A DNA stretch of 64,000 bases from Sphingosinicellaceae bacterium. GTDB lineage: Bacteria; Pseudomonadota; Alphaproteobacteria; Sphingomonadales; Sphingomonadaceae. The notes under the pieces were generated by a model. It searched no databases. It was not told the origin of the DNA and was given only the letters and a program-made list of their open reading frames with translations. This document shows, piece after piece, positions 40,699 to 48,855 of the stretch. The DNA lies in contig CP079108.1 in the NCBI GenBank assembly GCA_019285715.1, positions 2,805,001 to 2,869,000 on the forward strand, in the 5' to 3' direction. Numbering within the stretch: the first letter of the stretch is position 1; each line of letters starts with the position of its first letter. The position numbers were made by a program, and so were the translations under genes.

Positions 40699-42972
40699 AT
40701 GGCAAGTATCCTGAACGAGGCGGCGACACCGCGCAGCGACCAGCGGCTGCGGCCGCTGTTCATCGCGACGATCCTGGCCGGCAGCTTCCTGCTGTTCCTG
40801 ATCCAGCCGTTGTTCGCGCGGATGATCCTGCCGCTGCTCGGCGGCTCGCCGTCGGTGTGGAACGTCGCGATGGTGTTCTACCAGACGGTGCTGCTGCTCG
40901 GGTACCTGTACGCGCACGCGCTGCAGCGGTTCGCGCTACGGACGCAGTTGATCGTCCACCTCGTCGTGCTCGGCCTCGCCTCGCTGACGCTGCCGGTCAC
41001 CATCGCGCGGTGGTTTCCCGCCGAGGGCACGACCCCGCCGACGCTGTGGCTGCTCGGATTGCTCGCGGCGTCGATCGGACCGGTGTTCTTCGTGGTGTCC
41101 GCGCAGGCCCCGCTTATGCAGGCGTGGTTCGCCCGCTCGCGCGATACCGCCGCCGCGAGCCCGTTTTTCCTGTACGCCGCATCGAACGCCGGCAGCCTCG
41201 CGGCGCTGCTCGCCTACCCGCTGATCCTCGAGCCGACGACGCGCCTTGCCAGCCAGTCGGTGCTGTGGACCGCGGGATTCGGCGTGCTGGCGCTGCTCGT
41301 CGCGATCTCCGGCTTCGGAGTGCTGCGATCGGGTGAAGTCGCGGTCGTCGCGGCGGCCGACGACAGTGCCGTGACGTGGCGGCAGCGCCTACGCTGGACC
41401 CTGCTCGCGCTGGTCCCGTCGGGCCTGCTGTTGTCGACGACCTCCCACCTGACCACCGACGTGATGGCGATGCCACTGCTGTGGGTGATCCCGCTGGCGC
41501 TGTACCTGCTGACCTTCATCGTCGCGTTCTCCGGCGTCGGCCCGGGGGTGACGCGGATCGCCTGCGTCGTAGCGCCGATGCTGCTGGTCGTCATCGGCGG
41601 AGCGGCGACCTTCCCCGCCGGCTATGTGTCGATCCCGCTCAGCACGCTCGCCAGCCTGATCCTGCTGTTCGCCGTAGCGCTCGCACTGCACGGCACGCTG
41701 GCGGAGACTCGTCCGGTCGCGGGCCGCCTGACCGAATTCTACCTGTTCATGTCGCTCGGCGGCGTGCTCGGCGGGGTGTGCTGCGCGCTGGTCGCGCCGG
41801 TGGTGTTCGACTGGGTCTACGAGCAGCCGCTGCTGCTGATCGCCGCCGCGCTGCTGATCCCGGCGACGGCACCGGGTCCGCGTCTGGAGCGCCTGTGGGC
41901 GGACGCCGACCTCGGCCGGGTGCTGCGCCTGCTGCTGCCGCTGGTCAGCCTCGTCGTGCTGGTCGCCGTCGCCGTCGTCCCGCACGTCACGCTCGCCACG
42001 ATGGTCCCGATCATGGGGGCGATGATCGTGTTCGCGCTGCTGTCGATCGGGCACCGGTGGCAGTTCGCATGGCATGTCGCAGTGCTGCTGCTGGTTTCGG
42101 GCGGCATCCTCGAGCTTCGGGTTTCGGCGACGCCCGACCAGCGCGTCCGCACCTTCTTCGGGATCTACAAGGTCGAGGAGCAGCCGCACGCCCGCACCCT
42201 CGCGCACGGCACGACGCTGCACGGCTACCAGTCGAAGATCCCCGCCGACCGCCTGCGCCCGACCAGTTACTATGCGCCCGGCAGCGGGGCTGGCCTCGTC
42301 CTGCGCGCTGTGCCGGTGCTGTTCGGCCCCGCCGCGCGGATCGGCGTCGTCGGCCTCGGCACCGGTACGCTCGCCTGCTACGCGCAGCCGGGACAGGCGT
42401 GGACGATCTTCGAGATCGACCCCGCGATCGTCCGCATCGCGCGCGATACCGGCCAGTTCACCTACCTGCGCGGCTGCAAGCCCGATGCCAGGATCGTGCT
42501 CGGCGACGCGCGGCTTTCGCTGGCGCTGACCTTGCCCGGCAGCCTCGACGTCCTCGCCGTCGATGCGTTCTCGTCGGACGCCATCCCGCTCCACCTCATG
42601 ACCCGCGAGGCGTTCGCGGTGTACGGGCGCGTCCTCGCCCCGAACGGCGTGCTGCTGGTGCATGTCTCCAACCGCTATCTGCAGCTCGAGCCGGTGGTCG
42701 CCGCGATCGCACGTGCCGAGGGCTGGTCGGCAGCGCTCCACCACCTGTTCCCGACCGCCGCCGACACCGCGCGCGGCGACACCAAGTCGACCTGGATCGC
42801 GCTGACCCGGAGTCCCGCGCGCATGGCCGAGGTTCAGGCCGCGACTGACACCGCGAACTGGCGGCCACTGCTGCCCGAAGCCGGGGTGCCGGCGTGGAGC
42901 GACGATTTTGCCTCGATCCTGCCGGTGATCAAGGCGTTCCGACCGGCAGAGGTGCAGCCGAAGCCGAACTGA
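40699..42972 (+). CDS. Polytopic membrane protein fused to a spermidine-synthase-like domain
   Basis: A 757-residue protein starting at ATG 40699 (MASILNEAATPRSDQRLRPL). The first roughly 480 residues contain about a dozen or more hydrophobic helices of the SpeE-associated membrane type (FLIQPLFARMILPLLGGSPS is the typical opening). The C-terminal 260 residues are a Rossmann methyltransferase/aminopropyltransferase-like domain: VVGLGTGTLACYAQPG, FEIDPAIVRIAR, LDVLAVDAFSSDAIPLHLM, GVLLVHVSNRYLQLEP. Catalytic residues for true spermidine synthesis are not evident, so 'spermidine synthase' annotations are probably misleading; the role is unknown. Confidence 0.82.
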   Translation: MASILNEAATPRSDQRLRPLFIATILAGSFLLFLIQPLFARMILPLLGGSPSVWNVAMVFYQTVLLLGYLYAHALQRFALRTQLIVHLVVLGLASLTLPVTIARWFPAEGTTPPTLWLLGLLAASIGPVFFVVSAQAPLMQAWFARSRDTAAASPFFLYAASNAGSLAALLAYPLILEPTTRLASQSVLWTAGFGVLALLVAISGFGVLRSGEVAVVAAADDSAVTWRQRLRWTLLALVPSGLLLSTTSHLTTDVMAMPLLWVIPLALYLLTFIVAFSGVGPGVTRIACVVAPMLLVVIGGAATFPAGYVSIPLSTLASLILLFAVALALHGTLAETRPVAGRLTEFYLFMSLGGVLGGVCCALVAPVVFDWVYEQPLLLIAAALLIPATAPGPRLERLWADADLGRVLRLLLPLVSLVVLVAVAVVPHVTLATMVPIMGAMIVFALLSIGHRWQFAWHVAVLLLVSGGILELRVSATPDQRVRTFFGIYKVEEQPHARTLAHGTTLHGYQSKIPADRLRPTSYYAPGSGAGLVLRAVPVLFGPAARIGVVGLGTGTLACYAQPGQAWTIFEIDPAIVRIARDTGQFTYLRGCKPDARIVLGDARLSLALTLPGSLDVLAVDAFSSDAIPLHLMTREAFAVYGRVLAPNGVLLVHVSNRYLQLEPVVAAIARAEGWSAALHHLFPTAADTARGDTKSTWIALTRSPARMAEVQAATDTANWRPLLPEAGVPAWSDDFASILPVIKAFRPAEVQPKPN

Positions 42973-42996
42973 AGGCAAGCGAGCCCTTACTTTCTC

Positions 42997-43072
42997 CGTC
43001 ATCCCCGCGAAGGCGGGGACCCATCACCACTGAATGCTGGGCTGATGGGTCCCCGCCTACGCGGGGATGACG
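42997..43072. repeat. REP-like palindrome, family A copy 3
   Basis: Arms 42997-43026 and 43043-43072 (30 bases each, beginning CGTCATCCCCGCGAAGGCG) pair with one mismatch. It lies between convergent genes. Confidence 0.9.
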
Positions 43073-43096
43073 CCGTCGCGTGGAGCGTGACCCGCT

Positions 43097-43264
43097 CTAC
43101 ATCGGCACCGTATTCACCCAGACGTTGAAGATCGTCACCACACCCGCGGCGATCATCAGCCCTGCCTTGACCCGGGTGCCGACGCCCTTCGCGAGCATCC
43201 ACAGCCCGGTGCCGATCAGCGCGAAGGCCGCGAACATCGCGACGGCGACGAGGATATCGGTCAT
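43097..43264 (-). CDS. Small hypothetical membrane protein downstream of glpK
   Basis: A 55-residue protein whose ATG (43264) overlaps the glpK stop (ATGA), a strong sign of a real translated ORF. Two hydrophobic segments (about 4-24 and 34-50) flank a short basic loop (KGVGTRVK). No family was recognised. The coupling to glpK suggests co-production, but no functional inference can be made. The in-frame region further upstream overlies glpK. Confidence 0.65.
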   Translation of the reverse strand: MTDILVAVAMFAAFALIGTGLWMLAKGVGTRVKAGLMIAAGVVTIFNVWVNTVPM

Positions 43265-44733
43265 GGCGCGAGCACCTGTCTGATGGCATGGGCCCAGCGC
43301 TCGCGGCGGGCGGCGCGGCGGGGTTCGTCGGTGTCGGGCTCGAAGATGCGGTCGCGCCGGGCCATCGCCGCCGCCCCCCCCAGCGAGGCGAACAGCCCCG
43401 CACCGACCCCCGCCAGCATCGCGCAGCCCAGCGCCGTGGTCTCGATCACCTCGGGCCGCTCGACCGCCAGCCCGATGCTGTCCGCGAGGTCCTGGCACAA
43501 CCAATCGTTCGCCACCATGCCGCCATCGACGCGCAGCCGGGTCGGCGCGACCCCGTCGGCCGCCAGCGCGAACAGCAGGTCGGCGGTCTGCTGGCCCATC
43601 GCTTCCAGCGTCGCGCGGACGATGTGAGCGCGCGTCGTCCCCGCGGTCAGGCCGGTGACCAGCCCGCGCGCGTCGGCGCGCCAGTGCGGTGCTCCCATGC
43701 CCGCCAGCGCCGGCACGACGACGACCCCGCCGCTGTCCGGGACCGAGCGCGCCAAAGCCTCGGACTCAGCACTGCTGTCGATCAATCCGATGCCGTCGCG
43801 GAGCCACTGGACCGCCGCCCCGGCCGTGAAGATGCTGCCCTCCAGCGCATAAGCCGCGACTCCGTCCAGCCGCCACGCGACCGTCGACAGCAACCGGTGC
43901 GTCGATACGGGCGGCACCAACCCGGCGTGGGCGAGGACGAACGCCCCGGTGCCGTAGGTCGCCTTGACCATCCCGGGGTCGTGGCACGCCTGCCCGATCG
44001 CGGCGGCCTGCTGGTCACCGACGCTGCTCGTGATCGCGATGTCCGGCCCGAGCAGCGACGTCGTGCCGAGCGTGCCTGCGCAATCGGTGATCGCCGGCAG
44101 CGCCGCCTTCGGCACCACGAGCAGGTCGATCATGCCGTCGTCCCACGCGCAGGTCGCAAGGTCCATCAGCAGCATCCGCGACGCGTTGGTCGCGTCGGTC
44201 GCGTGCACCGCGCCGCCGGTCAGCCGGAACAACAGGTACGAATCCACTGTCCCAAGCGCGAGCGTACCCGCGTCGGCGGCCGCCTTGACCTCCGGCCAGT
44301 TCGCCAGCGCCCAGGCGATCTTGGTCCCCGAGAAATACGGGTCGAGGACAAGGCCAGTAGTGGCCTGCACCCGGTCTTCGTGCCCGGCCTCGCGAAGCTG
44401 CGCACACAGGTCCGCGCTGCGCCGGTCCTGCCAGACGATCGCGGGGGCCAGCGGCTCACCGGTCGCGCGGTCCCAGAACACGATGGTCTCGCGCTGGTTG
44501 GTCAGGCCGATGCAGGCGATCCGCTCAACGCCAACCTGTGCGGCGACGTCCCGCAGCACCTCGAGGCTCAGCGTCCAGATTTGCGCCGCGTCATGCTCGA
44601 CCCACCCGGGCTGCGGATAGCTCTGCGTCAGCGGCCGGGCCGCCTGCGCGACGATGCTGCCCGCCGTGTCGAAGGCGATGGCGCGGGTGGAGGTCGTGCC
44701 CTCGTCGAGGACGAGGATCAGTTCTGGGGTCAT
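43261..44733 (-). CDS. glpK: Glycerol kinase
   Basis: FGGY-family kinase making sn-glycerol 3-phosphate from glycerol and ATP. 490 residues from ATG 44733; the in-frame extension upstream runs into a palindromic repeat. Family features: LVLDEGTTSTRAIAFD (phosphate-binding), ITNQRETIVFWDRATGEPL-type segment, and GGMVANDWLCQDLAD near the C-terminus (RVDGGMVAND). The divergent neighbour is glpD, the next enzyme of the pathway. No glpF or glpR gene is in the window. Confidence 0.96.
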   Translation of the reverse strand: MTPELILVLDEGTTSTRAIAFDTAGSIVAQAARPLTQSYPQPGWVEHDAAQIWTLSLEVLRDVAAQVGVERIACIGLTNQRETIVFWDRATGEPLAPAIVWQDRRSADLCAQLREAGHEDRVQATTGLVLDPYFSGTKIAWALANWPEVKAAADAGTLALGTVDSYLLFRLTGGAVHATDATNASRMLLMDLATCAWDDGMIDLLVVPKAALPAITDCAGTLGTTSLLGPDIAITSSVGDQQAAAIGQACHDPGMVKATYGTGAFVLAHAGLVPPVSTHRLLSTVAWRLDGVAAYALEGSIFTAGAAVQWLRDGIGLIDSSAESEALARSVPDSGGVVVVPALAGMGAPHWRADARGLVTGLTAGTTRAHIVRATLEAMGQQTADLLFALAADGVAPTRLRVDGGMVANDWLCQDLADSIGLAVERPEVIETTALGCAMLAGVGAGLFASLGGAAAMARRDRIFEPDTDEPRRAARRERWAHAIRQVLAP

Positions 44734-44765
44734 GGTGCGACCCTGTAGCGTGTTCGCTCTCCCCC

Positions 44766-44841
44766 CGTCATCCCCGCGAAGGCGGGGACCCATCACCCCT
44801 GAATGCTGGGCTGATGGGTCCCCGCCTTCGCGGGGATGACG
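44766..44841. repeat. REP-like palindrome, family A copy 4, in the glpK-glpD divergent region
   Basis: Arms 44766-44795 and 44812-44841 (30 bases each) are perfect reverse complements with a 16-base loop. It occupies the middle of the 179-bp space between the divergent glpK and glpD starts, where promoters are expected. Confidence 0.9.
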
Positions 44842-44912
44842 AAGACGGGCGCGGCAATCACGGGCACCTTCTCGGGGATGACGCGGCGCACAAATTCCGC
44901 CAATAGACCTCG

Positions 44913-46427
44913 GTGATCCACGACCTCCTCGTCATCGGCGGCGGCATCAACGGCGCGGGCATTGCACGCGACGCTGCCGGGCGCGGGCTCACCGTCGCGC
45001 TGGTCGAGGCCGGCGACCTCGGCGGCGCGACTTCGAGCGCCTCGACCAAGCTGATCCACGGCGGCCTGCGCTACCTCGAATTCTACGCCTTCGGGCTGGT
45101 CCGGAAAGCTCTGGCCGAGCGCGAGGTGCTGCTCGACATCGCGCCGCACATCACCTGGCCCCAGAGCTTCGTGCTGCCCGTCACCGGCCAGCGCCCCGAG
45201 TGGATGCTGCGCGCCGGGCTGTACCTGTACGACCACCTCGCCAAGCGCGACGTCGTCCCCGGCTCGGCGAAGATCGACCTGCGGCAGGACCGCGCGGGGC
45301 GCGCGCTCGACGCCAAGTATCGCGCCGCCTTCCGCTACTGGGACGGCTGGGTCGACGACGCCCGGCTGGTCCTCGCCAACGCCCAGGACGCCGCGCAAAA
45401 GGGCGCGCTGATCGCGCCGCGGACCCGCGTGACCAGCGCCCGCCACGACGGCGAACTGTGGCAGGTAGCGCTCGACGACGGCCGGGAATTGCAGGCGAAA
45501 TACCTCGTCAACGCCGCCGGGCCGTGGGCCGGCAGCGTCGCGGCGCAGGTCATGGGCCGCAACGACGCGCCCGCGCTGCGGCTGGTGCAGGGCTCGCACC
45601 TTGTCACCCGCCGGGTCCACCTCGGCCGCGACGCCTTCATGCTCCAGCAGGACGATGGCCGCATCGTCTTCGTCATCCCCTACGAGCGCGATTTCTCGCT
45701 GATCGGCACCACCGAGCGCGACATCGACGCCCCCGAGGCCGCCCAGATCACCGAGGCCGAGACCGAATATCTGCTCGGCGCGGTCAACAAGTACCTGTCG
45801 CGACCCCTCACGCACGACGACATCATCCACCGCTTCTCGGGCGTGCGCCCGCTGATCCTCGAAGCCGGCAAGGGTGACCGCGAAACCAGCCGCGACTACC
45901 GCCTGCTCGAACACGCCGGGGTGCCCGCGCTGACCGTCGTCGGCGGCAAGATCACCACCTACCGCAAGCTCGCCGAGGCGGTCATGAAGATCGTCCTGCC
46001 CAAGTCGAAGTCATGGACCGCGACTGCGCCGCTGCCCGGTGGCGACATGCCCCGCCTAAAGGGCGAGACCGGCCAGGCAGCCTTCGCGCGCTGGCTGGAA
46101 AACCTGCTCGTCGCCCACGCCGACTACGACCCCGCGATCATCAAGCGCCTCGCCCGCACGCTGGGAACAGCGGCGGAACCGCTGCTGCAGGCCGGGCTCG
46201 GCGCGAACCTCGGCGGGGTATTCGAGGCGGAACTGGCGCACTTCGCGGCGAACGAGTGGGCGACGACGTCGGACGATGTCTTGTGGCGGCGGACCAAGCT
46301 CGGGCTGCACCTCGCGCCCGAAGCGAAGGCCCGCGTCGCGGCGTGGTTCGGCGAAGCCGAGGCCCCGGTCGACGACGTCCCCGCGCCGGGGCACCGCTTC
46401 GCGACGGCGACGACGCTGCCGATTTGA
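44913..46427 (+). CDS. glpD: Glycerol-3-phosphate dehydrogenase, FAD-dependent (aerobic type)
   Basis: Membrane-associated flavoenzyme oxidising glycerol 3-phosphate to dihydroxyacetone phosphate and passing electrons to quinone. 504 residues, usual length. The start is GTG 44913 (MIHDLLVIGGGINGAGIARD), with only a weak ribosome binding site. FAD-binding GGGINGAGIARDAAGRG, family blocks TSSASTKLIHGGLRYLE and GGKITTYRKLAE, and a C-terminal helical domain are present. Works directly after GlpK. Confidence 0.96.
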   Translation: MIHDLLVIGGGINGAGIARDAAGRGLTVALVEAGDLGGATSSASTKLIHGGLRYLEFYAFGLVRKALAEREVLLDIAPHITWPQSFVLPVTGQRPEWMLRAGLYLYDHLAKRDVVPGSAKIDLRQDRAGRALDAKYRAAFRYWDGWVDDARLVLANAQDAAQKGALIAPRTRVTSARHDGELWQVALDDGRELQAKYLVNAAGPWAGSVAAQVMGRNDAPALRLVQGSHLVTRRVHLGRDAFMLQQDDGRIVFVIPYERDFSLIGTTERDIDAPEAAQITEAETEYLLGAVNKYLSRPLTHDDIIHRFSGVRPLILEAGKGDRETSRDYRLLEHAGVPALTVVGGKITTYRKLAEAVMKIVLPKSKSWTATAPLPGGDMPRLKGETGQAAFARWLENLLVAHADYDPAIIKRLARTLGTAAEPLLQAGLGANLGGVFEAELAHFAANEWATTSDDVLWRRTKLGLHLAPEAKARVAAWFGEAEAPVDDVPAPGHRFATATTLPI

Positions 46428-46436
46428 CTGCCTTGC

Positions 46437-46583
46437 TACCCTCCCCCCTTGAGGGGGAGGGACAGGCCGCCCTTGCAGCCAGGGAGAGGGGTCGGGAGGG
46501 GGAATCCCGAATGAGCGGCTCCCTCCCCTCTCCCTGGTCGCCCAAGCGGGCAACCGGTCCCTCCCCCTCAGGGGGGGAGGGTA
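46437..46583. repeat. MITE-like palindromic element, family B copy 2
   Basis: Starts TACCCTCCCCCCTTGAGGGG, ends with its near inverse ...GGGGGGGAGGGTA; 147 bp. It begins 10 bp after the glpD stop and its right end contains the stop codon and last codons of the minus-strand small membrane protein gene (46568-46783). Confidence 0.85.
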
Positions 46584-46783
46584 ACCCAGCGCCGCAGCGC
46601 CACCACCGCCCAGATTCCCTCGACCACCCCGAACGGCCACGCCCCCTGCAGGAACCCGTACACCGACCCCAGCGCGCAGAACCCCGCGAACCCCAGCCCC
46701 CACCAGTGCGAGCGCGCATCGAGGGCGTAGCAGACCAGCATTCCCGACACCGCGAACAGGCCGAAGGCGGTCAGCGCGTCCAT
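46568..46783 (-). CDS. Small conserved-type membrane protein, 3' end supplied by a repeat
   Basis: A 71-residue protein with three hydrophobic stretches (about 3-20, 26-42 and 46-60): MDALTAFGLFAVSGMLVCYA, then WPFGVVEGIWAVVALRRW. This pattern is familiar from uncharacterised small alphaproteobacterial membrane proteins that normally end near the ALRRW. Here VTLPP and the stop are encoded by the right end of the palindromic element at 46437-46583, so the element inserted at or just before the original stop. Start ATG 46783, with AGGAAGC-type sequence upstream. Function unknown. Confidence 0.72.
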   Translation of the reverse strand: MDALTAFGLFAVSGMLVCYALDARSHWWGLGFAGFCALGSVYGFLQGAWPFGVVEGIWAVVALRRWVTLPP

Positions 46784-46863
46784 CGAGCAGGCTTCCTTTG
46801 ATCGTACCGGCACGGGCTCAGTACCGGTCAAACGACCACGCGCGCCGATGCGCTGCCGCCGGC

Positions 46864-47637
46864 CTACTCGATCGTCACGCCTACGATACGCCAGTTGCCG
46901 CCTGCACGATCGAGGGAGACCGTCTCCAGCGCATCGGCTTTGTTGGCGAAGCTGGTCCGGAACTTGACCACTTCATAACCAGCCGGCGGAGCGGGGAGGT
47001 TCTCCTGACTTACGAAAGTGCGCAAGATCACGGCACCCAGGGGCACCCGCACCTGCTCGGACGTCGTCGCCCAGACCTTGAGCGTGTTCAGCTTGCGAAA
47101 CGCCGGCGAGGTGCCCCGATAACTCGCGTCCCAAAGACCTTGGTCGACAAGCACCAGCCATTTGCGCGCCGCGTCCACCACCTCAGGATTGACCGTCGCG
47201 CTGGCGGCGGTTTGCACCGACGGCGGGCTTGTCGTCGCGACTTCGGGCAACGCGACGAGCGCGAACAAGCCGAGGGCAAGCATCATGAGACAGGCTCCTG
47301 CAATGATCCGGCGGTCGACCCGCCCCACGCCCTTGATTGGCGCGCCTTCCCGATCCACCGCAGGACGCGGTGCGTCTGCCCCGATTTCTGTGTCTCCAGA
47401 CAAATCGGGGTCTGACGAGCCCGCGCCGGTCTCGGCCGCCAGCAACAGGCGCGCCGCCTCGCGGCTGCTCGATACCGCCATCTTGCGCCGTGCATCACGA
47501 AGCCGTTCGTTGATCGTGTGCACAGACAGGTTGAGGCTGCGCGCGACCGATTTTGCGTCGTGGCCACGCACGATCAAGCGCAGGGTCTGCTTTTCCTTTT
47601 CGGTAAGCGCCCAGCCTTCTTCCTGCACCGTACTCAT
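46864..47637 (-). CDS. LuxR-type HTH regulator with membrane anchor and DUF4019 domain
   Basis: A 257-residue protein. Residues about 10-65 are a LuxR/FixJ-type DNA-binding helix-turn-helix (LTEKEKQTLRLIVRGHDAKS, then VARSLNLSVHTINERLRDAR). A Pro/Asp-rich linker follows, then one membrane helix (about 112-130, IIAGACLMMLALGLFALVAL). The periplasmic C-terminal part (about 150-257) matches DUF4019 (WLVLVDQGLWDASY ... RKLNTL). The layout suggests a one-component membrane regulator sensing an envelope signal. Its target is unknown. It is oriented like, but not clearly co-transcribed with, the dehydratase upstream. Confidence 0.83.
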   Translation of the reverse strand: MSTVQEEGWALTEKEKQTLRLIVRGHDAKSVARSLNLSVHTINERLRDARRKMAVSSSREAARLLLAAETGAGSSDPDLSGDTEIGADAPRPAVDREGAPIKGVGRVDRRIIAGACLMMLALGLFALVALPEVATTSPPSVQTAASATVNPEVVDAARKWLVLVDQGLWDASYRGTSPAFRKLNTLKVWATTSEQVRVPLGAVILRTFVSQENLPAPPAGYEVVKFRTSFANKADALETVSLDRAGGNWRIVGVTIE

Positions 47638-47701
47638 AGCCTACGCGCCTAGGTCAGGCGCATCGTCGGGACTACCCCGAAAAATTCGTCTCTCCGGATT
47701 G

Positions 47702-48679
47702 TCACGCAGTCAGGCACCGCGCGAACATCTCCGCCCCGACATTGCCGCCTGACAGCAGCACCACCGCGCTCCGCCCCCTCAGGTCGACGATCCCCTCCAG
47801 CGCCGCCGCCAGCGCCACCGCGCCGCCCGGCTCCAGCACCAGCTTGAGCTCCCGGAACGCGAATCCCACCGCGCGCAGCGCCGCCGCGTCGCTGACCGCG
47901 ACCCCGGTGACGCCCGCGCCGCTCAGGATGTCGAAGGTCAGCGGACACGTCACCAGCGTCTGCAGCGCGTCGCAGACCGTCGGGCCGGGGTTGACGACGG
48001 GGAGTATGCGACCCTCGACCAGCGAGCGCGCGACGTCATCATAGCCCTCGGGCTCGACGGTCACGACCGGCAGCCCGGAGCCGAGCACGATTCCGCTCGA
48101 CAGCCCCCCGCCGCCACAGCACACCAATGCCACGTCCGCGGTCTCGCCCAGCGCGGCGAGGTCCTCGGCGATCTCCAGCCCGACGGTGCCCTGTCCCGCG
48201 ACGATGTACGGGTCGTCATAGCTCGGGACCAGCACCGCCCCGCGCTGTGCCGCCAGCGCGCCCGCGATCACCGCGCGGTCCTCGGTGAAGCGGTCGTAGA
48301 ACACTACCTCCGCCCCGTAGCCCCGTGTCGCGTCGACCTTAACCGCAGGGGCCTCGCTCGGCATGACGATCGTCGCGGGCATCCCGAGCAGCCGCGCAGC
48401 CAGCGCGACGCCCTGCGCGTGATTGCCGCTCGAGAACGCCACGACGCCGGCCCGGCGCTGTTCGGGGGTCATCGCCGCGAGCCGGTTGTAGGCGCCGCGA
48501 AACTTGAACGATCCGGTGCGCTGGAGGCATTCGGGCTTCAGCCAGATTCGGCCACCGGAAGCGGAATCGAGAACATCCGACCTGAGCAGCGGCGTCCGCA
48601 CCGCGTGGCCGCGGATGCGCGCCGCCGCCGCCGCCACCTCGCGCCCGGAAACCGTTGCAAAAAGGGCATTTTCATCCAC
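47702..48679 (-). CDS. Threonine/serine dehydratase or serine racemase-like PLP enzyme
   Basis: Fold-type II PLP enzyme of 325 residues. The PLP lysine is K59 in RTGSFKFRGAYNRL; SSGNHAQGVALAARLLG binds the substrate; CCGGGGLSSG is the glycine-rich PLP phosphate loop. There is no C-terminal ACT regulatory domain, so it is the short catabolic/serine-racemase type rather than biosynthetic IlvA. It diverges from the ornithine decarboxylase gene. Confidence 0.9.
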   Translation of the reverse strand: MDENALFATVSGREVAAAAARIRGHAVRTPLLRSDVLDSASGGRIWLKPECLQRTGSFKFRGAYNRLAAMTPEQRRAGVVAFSSGNHAQGVALAARLLGMPATIVMPSEAPAVKVDATRGYGAEVVFYDRFTEDRAVIAGALAAQRGAVLVPSYDDPYIVAGQGTVGLEIAEDLAALGETADVALVCCGGGGLSSGIVLGSGLPVVTVEPEGYDDVARSLVEGRILPVVNPGPTVCDALQTLVTCPLTFDILSGAGVTGVAVSDAAALRAVGFAFRELKLVLEPGGAVALAAALEGIVDLRGRSAVVLLSGGNVGAEMFARCLTA

Positions 48680-48855
48680 AGGCTAACTCGCTGATCGGCC
48701 ACGTCAAAACCACGAAAAAAGTTCCACGAATAAATCGCTTTACAGGGGGGGGTCGCGACCCTAGATACGCCCTCCGCTGCCCCATGGGACTTCCAACCGC
48801 AAGGCAGTTTGTTGCAGCAAGTTCGCTGCGAATCACGCCCCGGAGGTCCCTTGAA

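Noticed and set aside
48680-48855. Possible speF-type leader RNA before ornithine decarboxylase
   Set aside because: The spacer is only 176 bp and no convincing structure or upstream peptide ORF could be seen.
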